In this document: piece after piece, positions 27,330 through 36,857 of the stretch | Numbering within the stretch: position 1 is the first letter of the stretch | How the letters are laid out: the number at the start of each line of letters is the position of its first letter | NCBI GenBank assembly: GCA_002005505.1 | Contig: KV908345.1 | Location: 237,501-301,500, forward strand | Length of the DNA: 64,000 nucleotides | Source: Botryococcus braunii | Lineage: Eukaryota > Chlorophyta > Trebouxiophyceae | Reading direction: 5' to 3' | The notes under the pieces: model-generated | Told to the model about the DNA's origin: nothing | Database searches by the model: none | What the model saw: only the letters and a program-made list of their open reading frames with translations | Translations under genes and position numbers: made by a program

Positions 27330-27805
27330 TGTCGTAGAATGCACAAGTTAAGGAGAATTTCCAAGTTGTGAGAGAGAGAGAGACAAGGCCGGATGGCCGA
27401 CAAGTTGGACGCTCTTTCCAATTACAAGTAACCCCCACCTCACGGAGCTTCCACTCCCTACTTGTGGTCTACTAAGCTTCCAAATTACCTGAGTGCGTGT
27501 CTTCCCGTGGCTTACGTCTCTATCCGTTCCTTCCCGTGGTTCGTGATCGTGTGTTCACGTTCCTCCAATGGTAGCGCACTAGTCCACCAAACCTCTACAA
27601 TAGTATCTAGAAAATATCCTAGAATCCTACTATGAGAGTAACGTCCATAACTATCCAATGGAATTCGACGGCTAGGAAGCCAAGGCTAGACGCTAGGCAC
27701 GTGCGTACTCGCGTTGCTCGTACGACATGTGCGCCACATGTGCGCCTAGGCTAGGGGGTAAGGGAAATGTCCAGAAATGCCGGGAAATCCCTACATTCCA
27801 TCACA
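27330..27805 (-). repeat. Gypsy-1 3' LTR (476 bp)
   Basis: Read on the minus strand it begins TGTGATGGAATG and ends TTCTACGACA. It matches 33316-33791 throughout my reading. Confidence 0.95.
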
Positions 27806-28750
27806 TCATCCCCCCCTTAATTCCTGCATGTCCTCATGCAGCCACATACACACATACAGTAGACCACAATTATAAGGGAATGGTCGTCACCGAACGGCCC
27901 ATCCACCAGCGCCGTTAGACCCTTGCCGAATGGGTTACATTAGGGTCCCCGCCTCCAAGTTATTCCCCTATCATCCCAAGCAATTGACTAAAGCGTCCAT
28001 TTTTTTTTTTTTTGTTTTTTTTTTTAATTTATTTATTAGGTGTGCTTTATTTTAGTCCTAAGTACAATACTGTACGATACGATACGACACGGTACTATAA
28101 TTACGATAAATTACGATAAATTACGGCGAACTACGACGAACGTTCGCCTTATTCCTTTCGAACTATCCAAGTCCGCCTTTATTGACACATCCCTATTTAT
28201 TATTTATTAAAGCAATACAATGCTTGTGACACAACCGATAAACAATCCGAACAAGATAAATATGACACAGGTGTAGCTCAGTCCACAATGCTTCCCTAAA
28301 GTGGCTATCCATACAACACAGTTTCTTTATGATACATTGTCCATACTGTACACATACTGTACACATAAGGTACACATATAGTACATAGAAAGAAATCCAT
28401 CCCAAGATGCCGAGTAGTCCATATCCAAGGGTTCCAAGTAGCCCATAGCCAAGGGTTCCAAGTCACTTCTGTACTTCAAGCCCACGTCCCAAGTGCTAGT
28501 TAAGCAGACTGCGGTTGCGCGCCATGTGTACTTCAATTCCCATCCCTGAATGCAGAACCCCGAGTTCAATGCATCGAAGCGGTATGAGGCCTCATGCCAC
28601 ACATACCGAGGTAGGCAACCTACCCCGTCCCTTGTCCCAAAGTACACAAGATATACAGTCCCTACCATAGGTCCCGTCCCATGTATTCCCAGACACCAGG
28701 TGGGAACTCCACAAGTGGAATGAGGGGGACAACCGTCCGGAGGGGCCCGT
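27806..28750 (-). other. Gypsy-1 3' untranslated region
   Basis: About 945 bp between the pol stop and the 3' LTR. On the plus strand it contains a T-rich tract (27999-28025), a TACGATACGA/ATTACGATAA repeat cluster (28070-28130) and A/T-rich sequence. A minus-strand frame at 28327-28887 shows no conserved motif and overlaps the pol end, so I do not call it a gene. Confidence 0.7.
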
Positions 28751-31700
28751 TCAAGGGAAGGTGTCGCGCAGCGCCACCTGGTCCCAAATGGGCGGGGCGA
28801 GCCCCTGGAGTCTATGATAGGTATTAACCAGCCCGGGATGGGTCTCGAATGCCTCCTGAGATTCCCATGAGTCCTCTGTGGCCCCATGGCCTGCCCACTT
28901 TACAAGGTACTCGAGAAAGGGTGTGCCATCCTCAAAATGGTAGGAGAACCCATCCTTGTCGTGCAACAGCCGGTGATCGACTAGTGCATCCACTACCCAC
29001 TCCAGGTGAGTGGTGCCATCCGCTTTGGTGATGACTTTTGGGGGGCAGTATCCACGCGACTGCGCCTCCTCACGTGTCCAGTATGGCTTCAAATAGCAGA
29101 CATTTATGCGGGGGTGGATGTCCAACCGGTCCGGAAGATCCAGTGTGACGAAGTTAACGTTGTCGGGCGTGACCGCCATGACCCTGAAGGGTCCCACGTG
29201 CCTGGGTTGCAGCTTGCTGAATCTGTTTGAAGTTAGCGTGGGGGCCGCACGGGTTGAAAGGAGGACATAGTCCCCTTCCTGGTAGATGGCCTCCCTCCTA
29301 TGCCGGTTGGCATAGGCCGTCTGACGGTCTTGAGCTGCACGCAAACACTTCCTTGCAAGGGTGATTTTGTCTTGCATTTTTCTCATGAAGAGATCAGCCC
29401 TATCCACCTTAGTGCCCTCCATGTGTCCCACCGCAAACGGTATATTTGGATCTTGCCCATATGTTAACCTGAAGGGTGTGGAGTTTAGGGAAGTTTGCCA
29501 AGAGTTGTTGTAGGCAAATTCCGCCACTGAAAGGTAATCCTCCCACTCCCTTGGGTTATCCTTGACATAGTGTTTCAAAAAATCTTCCAAGATCCTATTC
29601 ACCCGTTCCGTTTGACCATCTGACTGAGGATGATATGCCGTAGTTCGAGCCGGCTTGCACCCCGTCAGACTTAGAAGTGTGTTCATGAAATTATTCACAA
29701 ACCGAGGATCTCGGTCCGAAACAATTTCTTCAGGGAAACCGTGATACTTCCATACTTTATCCCTCATCAGAACAGCAACTTCATAAGCATCTGCATTGGT
29801 AGTGGTAGGGGCAAAGTGGGCACATTTGCTCAACCTGTCAACCACTACCCATATTGCGTTATGCCCGTGTTTGCTTTTAGGCAGTCCCGTGATGAAATCC
29901 ATTGAGATGCTTTGCCATTTCCTTGTGGGGATTTGTAAAGGGTGTAAGAGTCCTGCGGGTAACTGGTTTGAGGCCTTCACCCGCTGGCATGAATCACAAT
30001 ACTTCACATACTCCCGCACATCCTCCGCCATTCCCGGCCACCACCAGTCCCGCTTCACTAGATCATACATCTTCGCAAAGCCTGGATGACCAACAGAAGG
30101 AGGTTCATGCAAAGCTTTCAATATGTCCTGCCGCAGATTCCTAGCAACTGGACCTTCCTTATCCCGGACTTCATAAAATGCAGGCACATATTTTCTTCCC
30201 TCCCTTCCAAATTCCCAAACCCCGTCCGTAAAGTGAACTTTTCTCCTATTTGCCCTTGTTCCCAACCACGAATCATGTGCGTAAGCACCCTTCAACAATT
30301 CCAAGAAGGTGTCACACCCGTCAGACCCGAGGGTGATGGAGCCCGAGCGGGCCCTCCCGTCCCCATCCATCGAGGTTGCATTGATCCCCTTCCCGGGGTT
30401 GGGCTCCGTGGAGACGTTGCGCTGCTGTTGTCCCTGGAGCTGTCCCTGGAGGACTGGGTTCCTGGACAACGCATCCGCAACGTTAGTCTTTCCAGGCTCC
30501 CAAACCCAAAGAATGTTGAACTCCTGCAACTTCTCAGCCCACCGTGCCCTCCGAGGGCTTAAACCAACCTGTTGCTGAAGAAAAGTGTTACACTTATGGT
30601 CTGTGGTGACAGTGACTTGTTTCCCTAGGACATAACATCTCCATTCAGTCAAGGCATACACTACAGCAAGTAACTCCCTCTCAGTTGCAGAATAGTTCCT
30701 TTCTGCACTATTGAGCTTCTTACTGTAATAAGCAATGACTCGACCTTCCTGCAATAGTACAGCGCCAACCCCAAAATCACTCGCATCACAAATTACCTGG
30801 AAGGGTTTACGAAGGTCTGGCAGTGATAGTATGGGTGCCTGTATTAATGCATCCTTGAGAGCCGCAAGGGCCTCATCTTGCTCCTTTCCCCAAGTCCAAG
30901 AACTTTTGCTACTGGACAGTTTAGTCAAAGGTGCAGCAAGTGAGCTGAACCCCTGAATAAATTTTCGAAAATAATTTGCAAGCCCCAAAAATCTACGCAC
31001 GTCGGTGACGTTTTGGGGTGTGGGCCAATCCTTGACTACCTCCACCTTTTGGGGGTCCACTTTCAGTCCATCCTTGCCAATGATATGCCCGAGGTATTTG
31101 AGTTCTGAGCATAAGAATTCACATTTGGCAAGTTTTGCAAACAATTCCTTTTCCCGAAGGCGTTGGAACACCTTCCGAAGATGAGCATAATGCTCCTCTT
31201 CATCCCGACTGAAAATTAGAACATCGTCAAGGTACACTACCACAAACCCTTCCCTTATGAAATCATGAAAGATTTCATTCATTAGGCGTTGAAAGGTAGC
31301 GGGGGCGTTGGTGAGTCCAAAAGGAAGCACTAAGAACTCATACAGCCCAAAGGGTGTACGAAACGCTGTTTTAGGAATGTCTTCCTCCTTTAGCCTTACT
31401 TGATGATAACCACTGAGGAGGTCCAGACTTGAGAAAATCTTAGCACCTTTAAGTTTATCAAGCAAGTCGTCTATGCGAGGGAGAGGGTACCTATCATGAA
31501 TGGTGATTTTATTTAATGCCCTGTAGTCTATAACCATTCGGTATGTGCCCTCCTTCTTCCTCACGAACAAGACCGGTGAAGCATATGGTGAACATGAGGG
31601 GCGTATGTGTCCCTTAGAAAGTAGTTCATCCACAGTTCGCTCACATTCCTCAGTTTCTTCCACGGACAAGCGGTAAGCAGGACGGTTTGGAGGAGTTATT

Positions 31701-32134
31701 CCTTCCTGCACATTAATAGTGTGATAGACTTGTCGGTGTGGGGGTAGTCCTGGTAGCCCATTTGGAAAAATGTCCTTGTACTCCCGGAGCAAGTGTGCTA
31801 GCCGCTCAGGCTTTTTAGCACAAATTTCCTCTAGAGGGTCCGAAGGCTTACCCGTGGTGACCTCGGATTCTCCCTCTTCCTCTTCCTTTTCCTCTTCCCT
31901 TTCCTCTTCCTCTTCCACTTCCTTCTCCACTTCTAGGCAACTCTCCATATCCGGGGCCGTGCCCGAGGTATCCCCCGGCGCAGAGTTGTGTAAGGAAGTC
32001 CCGGATGACTCCGTCGAGGGGTCGTCCATATCCACCAAAGGTGGCATCTCTTCCTTGCAGTGGTGCTGCCACTGGTTGATTGTTTCCTTGCCTCGGATAG
32101 AATCCAGGCTGAAAATTTGATGGGGTGTGCCCAC
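28751..32134 (-). CDS. pol: Gypsy-1 Pol: RT, RNase H, integrase, chromodomain (1127 aa)
   Basis: Residues 1-110 form a linker with a strongly acidic stretch (residues 68-91, mostly Glu). RT covers about 165-345, with RKKEGTYRMVIDYRALN, LPFGLTNAPATFQ and YLDD at 301-304. RNase H follows (CDASDFGVGAVLLQ, then TDHK). Integrase has the H-H-C-C zinc region (VGHPGF...CDSCQRV) and a D,D-35-E core (SMDFITGLP, SDRDPRF, HPQSDGQTERVNR). The C-terminus has a chromodomain (EYLVKWAGHGATEDSWE), known in chromoviruses to guide integration to chromatin. It is in the +1 frame relative to gag and overlaps it by 287 nt; the true start or frameshift site is not visible. A protease (D-T/S-G) is missing between gag and RT. 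Confidence 0.93.
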   Translation of the reverse strand: MGTPHQIFSLDSIRGKETINQWQHHCKEEMPPLVDMDDPSTESSGTSLHNSAPGDTSGTAPDMESCLEVEKEVEEEEEREEEKEEEEGESEVTTGKPSDPLEEICAKKPERLAHLLREYKDIFPNGLPGLPPHRQVYHTINVQEGITPPNRPAYRLSVEETEECERTVDELLSKGHIRPSCSPYASPVLFVRKKEGTYRMVIDYRALNKITIHDRYPLPRIDDLLDKLKGAKIFSSLDLLSGYHQVRLKEEDIPKTAFRTPFGLYEFLVLPFGLTNAPATFQRLMNEIFHDFIREGFVVVYLDDVLIFSRDEEEHYAHLRKVFQRLREKELFAKLAKCEFLCSELKYLGHIIGKDGLKVDPQKVEVVKDWPTPQNVTDVRRFLGLANYFRKFIQGFSSLAAPLTKLSSSKSSWTWGKEQDEALAALKDALIQAPILSLPDLRKPFQVICDASDFGVGAVLLQEGRVIAYYSKKLNSAERNYSATERELLAVVYALTEWRCYVLGKQVTVTTDHKCNTFLQQQVGLSPRRARWAEKLQEFNILWVWEPGKTNVADALSRNPVLQGQLQGQQQRNVSTEPNPGKGINATSMDGDGRARSGSITLGSDGCDTFLELLKGAYAHDSWLGTRANRRKVHFTDGVWEFGREGRKYVPAFYEVRDKEGPVARNLRQDILKALHEPPSVGHPGFAKMYDLVKRDWWWPGMAEDVREYVKYCDSCQRVKASNQLPAGLLHPLQIPTRKWQSISMDFITGLPKSKHGHNAIWVVVDRLSKCAHFAPTTTNADAYEVAVLMRDKVWKYHGFPEEIVSDRDPRFVNNFMNTLLSLTGCKPARTTAYHPQSDGQTERVNRILEDFLKHYVKDNPREWEDYLSVAEFAYNNSWQTSLNSTPFRLTYGQDPNIPFAVGHMEGTKVDRADLFMRKMQDKITLARKCLRAAQDRQTAYANRHRREAIYQEGDYVLLSTRAAPTLTSNRFSKLQPRHVGPFRVMAVTPDNVNFVTLDLPDRLDIHPRINVCYLKPYWTREEAQSRGYCPPKVITKADGTTHLEWVVDALVDHRLLHDKDGFSYHFEDGTPFLEYLVKWAGHGATEDSWESQEAFETHPGLVNTYHRLQGLAPPIWDQVALRDTFP

Positions 32135-33197
32135 TAGCTTGAGCTTTGGCAGCTAGATATTGCTTTTTAGCAACACACTGCCATGACTCGTGGCCTAGTT
32201 TATGACAAAAATAGCATTCCCTATCCTTTGGAATAGAGGTTCTAGAATCAATTTTTCTCCCGGACCCAAAAGGGGGTGCTCCCACCAAACCCAAGGAAGG
32301 TGGTGCAGGGGGCTGTTGTTCCACCACTCCTGCTGCCACTTGAGGTGTCTGGGTGTAGACCCTCTTCCTCTTGGGTCCCTGTGCATCCACATATGTGCTT
32401 TTGAGACTTGCCTCATATTTAACAACATAAGTGCAAATGTCTTCCAGATCAGTGAAAGGACTGCCTGTTGCAGGGTTCACAGTGCATGCAAGTTTGAGAG
32501 GAGTATTAAGACCCTTGGTAAAAAGATGTAACTGGTCTTGCATGGCTATTTGATAGTCAACCTCTACATCTGCTAAGAGAGACATAAATCTTTCAATATA
32601 TCTCTCGACAGTCTCATTTCCTTGAAAGACTTTGTCTAATTTTGCCCTGGCAATGGCCACTGTGTCTGTGGAATCATATCTTTTAACCATAAAAGTTTTA
32701 AAATCCTTCCATTCCAATGTATGCTCATGTATCCCTTCCTTTTCTAGTTTCCTTACATGTGTGTCCCAAACTTTTGTGGGTCTTTCTTCCATCAATTGCA
32801 CTCCCAAGGCCACCCACTTTCCTGCAGGCACATTGGTTAGTTTTGCATAGCCTTCCAACTTCCTTGCAAAATAGCAAAAAGATCCCCTCTTTCCCGAAAA
32901 CAAAGAAGGAGGAGTTGCTCTTACTTGTCCACTAGGGCGAGGAGTCTCCTCCACCCCATCCCCTCCAACTTGCCTTTCGGCAAGAAGCTTTTCCTTAAAT
33001 TCCAAAAATAACTGATCCTTTATTTTATTGGTTAACTTGATCTTCTTTGTCTTTGGTGTGGACGGAGCGGGCGACGGATCGCGAGATGCCCCCTCCATCA
33101 AGTCCTCAACCAGCTCCCCTGAGCTTTCCAACGCTTCCAAAAATTCTCTTTCTTCCGAAGAAAGGTTTTTAAACTTCCCAGAAGAGGGCGGTGACAT
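31848..33197 (-). CDS. gag: Gypsy-1 Gag (449 aa)
   Basis: Structural protein of the retrotransposon particle. It starts MSPPSSGKFKNLSS. The central part shows the gag helical pattern (FCYFARKLEGYAKLTN, then VERYIERFMSLLADVEVDYQ). A CCHC zinc knuckle CYFCHKLGHESWQC lies near residue 330, and the C-terminus is an Arg/Gly/Lys-rich tail (GRGRGKGRGKGRGRGRIRG), probably RNA-binding. The basic tail is encoded by the same DNA that encodes the acidic stretch of Pol in the other frame. Confidence 0.88.
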   Translation of the reverse strand: MSPPSSGKFKNLSSEEREFLEALESSGELVEDLMEGASRDPSPAPSTPKTKKIKLTNKIKDQLFLEFKEKLLAERQVGGDGVEETPRPSGQVRATPPSLFSGKRGSFCYFARKLEGYAKLTNVPAGKWVALGVQLMEERPTKVWDTHVRKLEKEGIHEHTLEWKDFKTFMVKRYDSTDTVAIARAKLDKVFQGNETVERYIERFMSLLADVEVDYQIAMQDQLHLFTKGLNTPLKLACTVNPATGSPFTDLEDICTYVVKYEASLKSTYVDAQGPKRKRVYTQTPQVAAGVVEQQPPAPPSLGLVGAPPFGSGRKIDSRTSIPKDRECYFCHKLGHESWQCVAKKQYLAAKAQASGHTPSNFQPGFYPRQGNNQPVAAPLQGRDATFGGYGRPLDGVIRDFLTQLCAGGYLGHGPGYGELPRSGEGSGRGRGKGRGKGRGRGRIRGHHG

Positions 33198-33315
33198 CTA
33201 CGGCCCACATATGAGAGTTAGGACCTTCCATCGAACGATCTCCCTCCTACGACTTTCCTCCTTCCACCACGCGAAAGACTTGCAGAGAACAATTCGGCAT
33301 CTCGCCGATACCAGA

Positions 33316-33791
33316 TGTCGTAGAATGCACAAGTTAAGGAGAATTTCCAAGTTGTGAGAGAGAGAGAGACAAGGCCGGATGGCCGACAAGTTGGACGCTC
33401 TTTCCAATTACAAGTAACCCCCACCTCACGGAGCTTCCACTCCCTACTTGTGGTCTACTAAGCTTCCAAATTACCTGAGTGCGTGTCTTCCCGTGGCTTA
33501 CGTCTCTATCCGTTCCTTCCCGTGGTTCGTGATCGTGTGTTCACGTTCCTCCAATGGTAGCGCACTAGTCCACCAAACCTCTACAATAGTATCTAGAAAA
33601 TATCCTAGAATCCTACTATGAGAGTAACGTCCATAACTATCCAATGGAATTCGACGGCTAGGAAGCCAAGGCTAGACGCTAGGCACGTGCGTACTCGCGT
33701 TGCTCGTACGACATGTGCGCCACATGTGCGCCTAGGCTAGGGGGTAAGGGAAATGTCCAGAAATGCCGGGAAATCCCTACATTCCATCACA
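33316..33791 (-). repeat. Gypsy-1 5' LTR (476 bp)
   Basis: Same sequence as 27330-27805. The leader between this LTR and gag (33198-33315) carries the primer-binding site TGGTATCGGCGAGATGC ending at 33313. Confidence 0.95.
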
Positions 33792-33796
33792 CCCTA

Positions 33797-35636
33797 TCCC
33801 TGAATTTTCACGGTTAGTATTTTTAGGCACTTCTGCCTGGTGAGCACCTGGACCAGCCCCACCTGAACCACCTTGCCTGCCTGCAGGCTGACCACCCCCA
33901 CCTTGATTCCTATAAGGTTTGGGGTTTGAGGTGTTTGGAGGATTATATGGCTTCTTTGCTTGAAGATCCATATATGTTAACTCAAGAACATGCTGGAGTT
34001 GGTGCACATTTGGATAGTTGTTGCACACAGACAGCTGTAAACGCCTATCTACCTCATACTCTTCAGTGAGGCCTTCAATGATCATAGAGCACTGGCAAAC
34101 CTCAGAACACTGCTCTCCTAGTGATTTGAGGTTGTTTGCAATTTTCCTGCACCTTAACACGTAGTCAGATGGTTTTTCACCTGGCTTCATGGCAAATAAC
34201 TTTTGCTCCCTGTGGAGGCTCATCGGCCTAGCTGCTGCTCTAGCGTTAAACACCTGCAGCAGCTTGTTCCACATATGGTAAGCACTTGTCAAGTCAGTAA
34301 TCTAAACAGAATATTGCTCAGTACATGCTTGAGTGATAATGGTTTGAGCTTTGAAATCATCATAAGCTCCCTGATAATCATCATGAACACAGTAGTTGAC
34401 ATTCATTTCCCACAACATAGCATACACTTGCTTTGTCCATGTCAACCAATTGGTATCATTCAGCTTGACTAACTCTATCTTTGGAGTTAACTTCTGATGA
34501 GAAGAGAACGAAGGACCAGTGGTTGGATTTATGTTGGGCAGACCAGGAATACCTACGTTTGGAAATTGACCTTGCCCAGTACTATATGGTGGCCCCTGAC
34601 TATGAGGAGGACCACCCCAACCACCACCACCTGGTCCACCAGGACCGCCTGGACCACCAGGACCGCCTGGTCCTCCAGGACCACCAGGACCACCCCCACC
34701 AAAGCCACCAGGAACATTCCCACCAGAGCCCGGATAGACAGGGTATTGCGGGTAGTTGCCTGAGACTGGTGGAGGATGCCAAATCGAGCTTGCTCCTCCA
34801 GGGGGACCCCCACTGTATGGTGGCCCACCTCCAGGAGGACCACTGCCTGAGCTGTATGGGTAGCCACCACCAGGAGGGCCTCCAGCTGGAATTGCTGAAG
34901 CTGACGTTAACACTCCAAAGTTGGATGGTACCTGCACACTAGCTGGCTGAACCAAGGTTGGATTAGAAATTTGGTTCAGCGTTGAGGCAGGTAGTGAAAT
35001 GGGGATCATGCCCCCAGTAGCCAGTGGTAGATAAACAGTTGCCTGTGCACTAGCTACTGATGTTGCTGGAACTATTGCGCCACTAGTAATAACTGGAACG
35101 CTAGCTGGCTGGACTGTCACAGCAGGATATTGTGAAACGGGTACTTGTAAAGGACCACTAGTAAGTGTCCTGGACCCTGAAACTGCAGACTGTGAAGGTC
35201 TGCGCAGAACCCTAGGTGCGCTTGAAACAGGAACAGGATTAATCCTGACTGCTCGTCTGACACTGCTAGGATCTAAAGGGAGGTTGGAAGGCATACCACT
35301 AGGAGGAGAGATGCCTGAGCTTACAGCAGGAGCAGATACAGCTAGAGGTTGACCAGCAGGATCAGCAGGAAGAGACTCTGAGTGATCATAATCCCCGTAT
35401 AGATACTCATCACTTACCTCCCCTGCGTGGCGCCCCTCAGCTTCACTGTCCTCCGTTGAGCTGTTGGCACCTGCACCTGCACTAGAGGTGTAGCCCCTTG
35501 AGTCTCCTTGAGTAGAATATGATTGTTCGAAACTTTCATTGTTATAAACATTTGAGGGATCATCCTCAATAACAATGGGTACTTCATAGGATTCTTCAGG
35601 ATTAGCATAGGGTGGCACAGTATATGTACCACTCAT
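33797..35636 (-). pseudogene. gag: Copia Gag, interrupted by an in-frame stop and the gypsy insertion
   Basis: Starts at 35636 (MSGTYTVPPYANPEESYEV). Residues 1-250 are Ser/Pro/Val-rich, then comes a collagen-like GGP/GGG run (about 34620-34710), then the conserved copia gag core (KLNDTNWLTWTKQVYAMLWE). An in-frame TAG at 34304-34302 interrupts it; the same frame continues with AYHMWNKLLQVFNARAAARP and KPSDYVLRCRKIANNLKSLG, typical of copia gag, into a Gly/Gln-rich spacer. The frame is cut at 33796 by the gypsy insertion just before the zinc knuckle, which lies on the far side at about 27280. The leader 35637-35959 holds no gene. Confidence 0.88.
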
Positions 35637-35959
35637 TGCATGAAAATAACGTAGTCAGCACAAGCTCTAATAGGTAGAGCTCTCCAGCGACCACCCCAGC
35701 TTTCCCAAAGGAAAGCTGCCTTCACCAATGACCAACTTCTCTCCCACTGCCTTAGCCACAAGGGCTTAGACAATCGAGAAGTCCAACCAGAGTAACCCAC
35801 CAGAAGACAGCAAGAGTCCTTCTACCTGACACGGTGGTCTTGAGTCTTAAAAGAGTGCTATGAAAAGCAGAACGTAGAAAGCTGCGAGGCTTCTTTACGT
35901 AGAAAGATCCCGTGCGCCGGGAGACGATAATACCATAAGCGATTTAATCGCCGATACCA

Positions 35960-36857
35960 TTTAGCATAATGGCATCATCAAAACAGAATTTGTAGAATTG
36001 GAATTGGTATAAAAATCCCTGTAACTCACACTCTTTGAGTGAGTGAACTGTACCCAACAAAAGCTTGTGGAAGTGGACGAAACACGACCAAGCAAACGGG
36101 ACAGGAGCTTGATAAGGGCACTCAAGACTTTGTTACAATGACTACTAATCTAATGATGTTGCATTTACCTGTAACTCACACTCTTTGAGTAAGTGAACTG
36201 TACCCAAAAAAAGCTTGTGGAAGTGGACGAAACACGACCAAGCAAACGGGACAGGAGCTTGATAAGGGCACTCAAGACTGACTTGTCCCTTTGGGCACTT
36301 CGTATTTATACTAAGGAGACTACTCATTTATTAGCCTCCTGACAGGTTTGCAACTCCAGATCTTAAGCGAGTACGGGCACGATCAAGTTTGCATGCCATC
36401 AGTTCTATGCACTGGAATTTCAATGTACCTCATGATTCGACATGGTCGTCGATGAATAGTACGAATCTCGGTCGATGCTAATCTCGAATCTAAGTGACTC
36501 GGAACTTTAACTTACCACCGATACGAACCTCGAATCAAACACCAAGGACCGCAGGACTTAAAGTCTCACGATCGATGAGATTCGGAATAAGTATACCTTA
36601 CTAGAAAACAGACAGAAAACAGGCCGAAATTGTACCAGGGCCTCTATAAACCACTATGAGTGTCAATTTACCTTAAAGTACCATTCAGTACAAACACACC
36701 CAAGTGAACTAAGATTGTACATTAATGTTTATGAGCATTCTAAGTATTATAAACCCTTGAAATGAATTGATGTGGCTCACAAACATGCTAATATGAAATG
36801 ACCCAACATGTTGAAGAAATACCTAAGGTATACATGTTAGTGTCCATTTTTCTAACA
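35960..36857 (-). repeat. Copia 5' LTR (898 bp) with internal duplication
   Basis: It is 146 bp longer than the 3' LTR. The segment from TGTAACTCACACTCTTTGAG to GGGCACTCAAGAC occurs twice (about 36019-36128 and 36171-36279), joined by about 40 bp of sequence not present in the other LTR (TTTGTTACAATGACTACTAA...). Otherwise it is very similar to 23842-24593 with scattered substitutions. Confidence 0.85.

Larger units (their letters stand above)
27330..33791 (-). mobile_element. Ty3/gypsy chromovirus (gypsy-1), young, nested in copia
   Basis: 6462-bp minus-strand element with two 476-bp LTRs that look identical base for base, flanked by the target duplication CCCTA (27325-27329 and 33792-33796). 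Primer-binding site TGGTATCGGCGAGATGC lies 2 nt inside the 5' LTR; polypurine tract AAGGGGGGGATGA adjoins the 3' LTR. RT precedes integrase, and a chromodomain ends pol. Both frames are open. Identical LTRs indicate a recent insertion. No aspartic protease is recognisable. Confidence 0.93.
23842..36857 (-). mobile_element. Ty1/copia retrotransposon, defective, interrupted by a gypsy element
   Basis: Minus-strand element with LTRs 35960-36857 (5') and 23842-24593 (3'), flanked by the 5-bp target duplication ATTCA (23837-23841 and 36858-36862). A primer-binding site TGGTATCGGCGAT abuts the 5' LTR, and a polypurine tract GAGGGGAGG abuts the 3' LTR. Domain order gag, protease, integrase, (RT lost), RNase H identifies copia. 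Without the nested gypsy it would be about 6.5 kb. A premature stop in gag, frame changes in pol and loss of the reverse transcriptase core make it inactive. Confidence 0.9.

Noticed and set aside
27330..27438. The copia pol frame appears to start with an ATG at 27438
   Set aside because: That part lies in the gypsy-1 LTR; the copia sequence proper begins left of the target duplication at 27325.
28327..28887. A 186-codon minus-strand frame at the end of gypsy-1 as an extra gene
   Set aside because: It overlaps the pol end in another frame and otherwise covers the A/T-rich 3' UTR; no motif.
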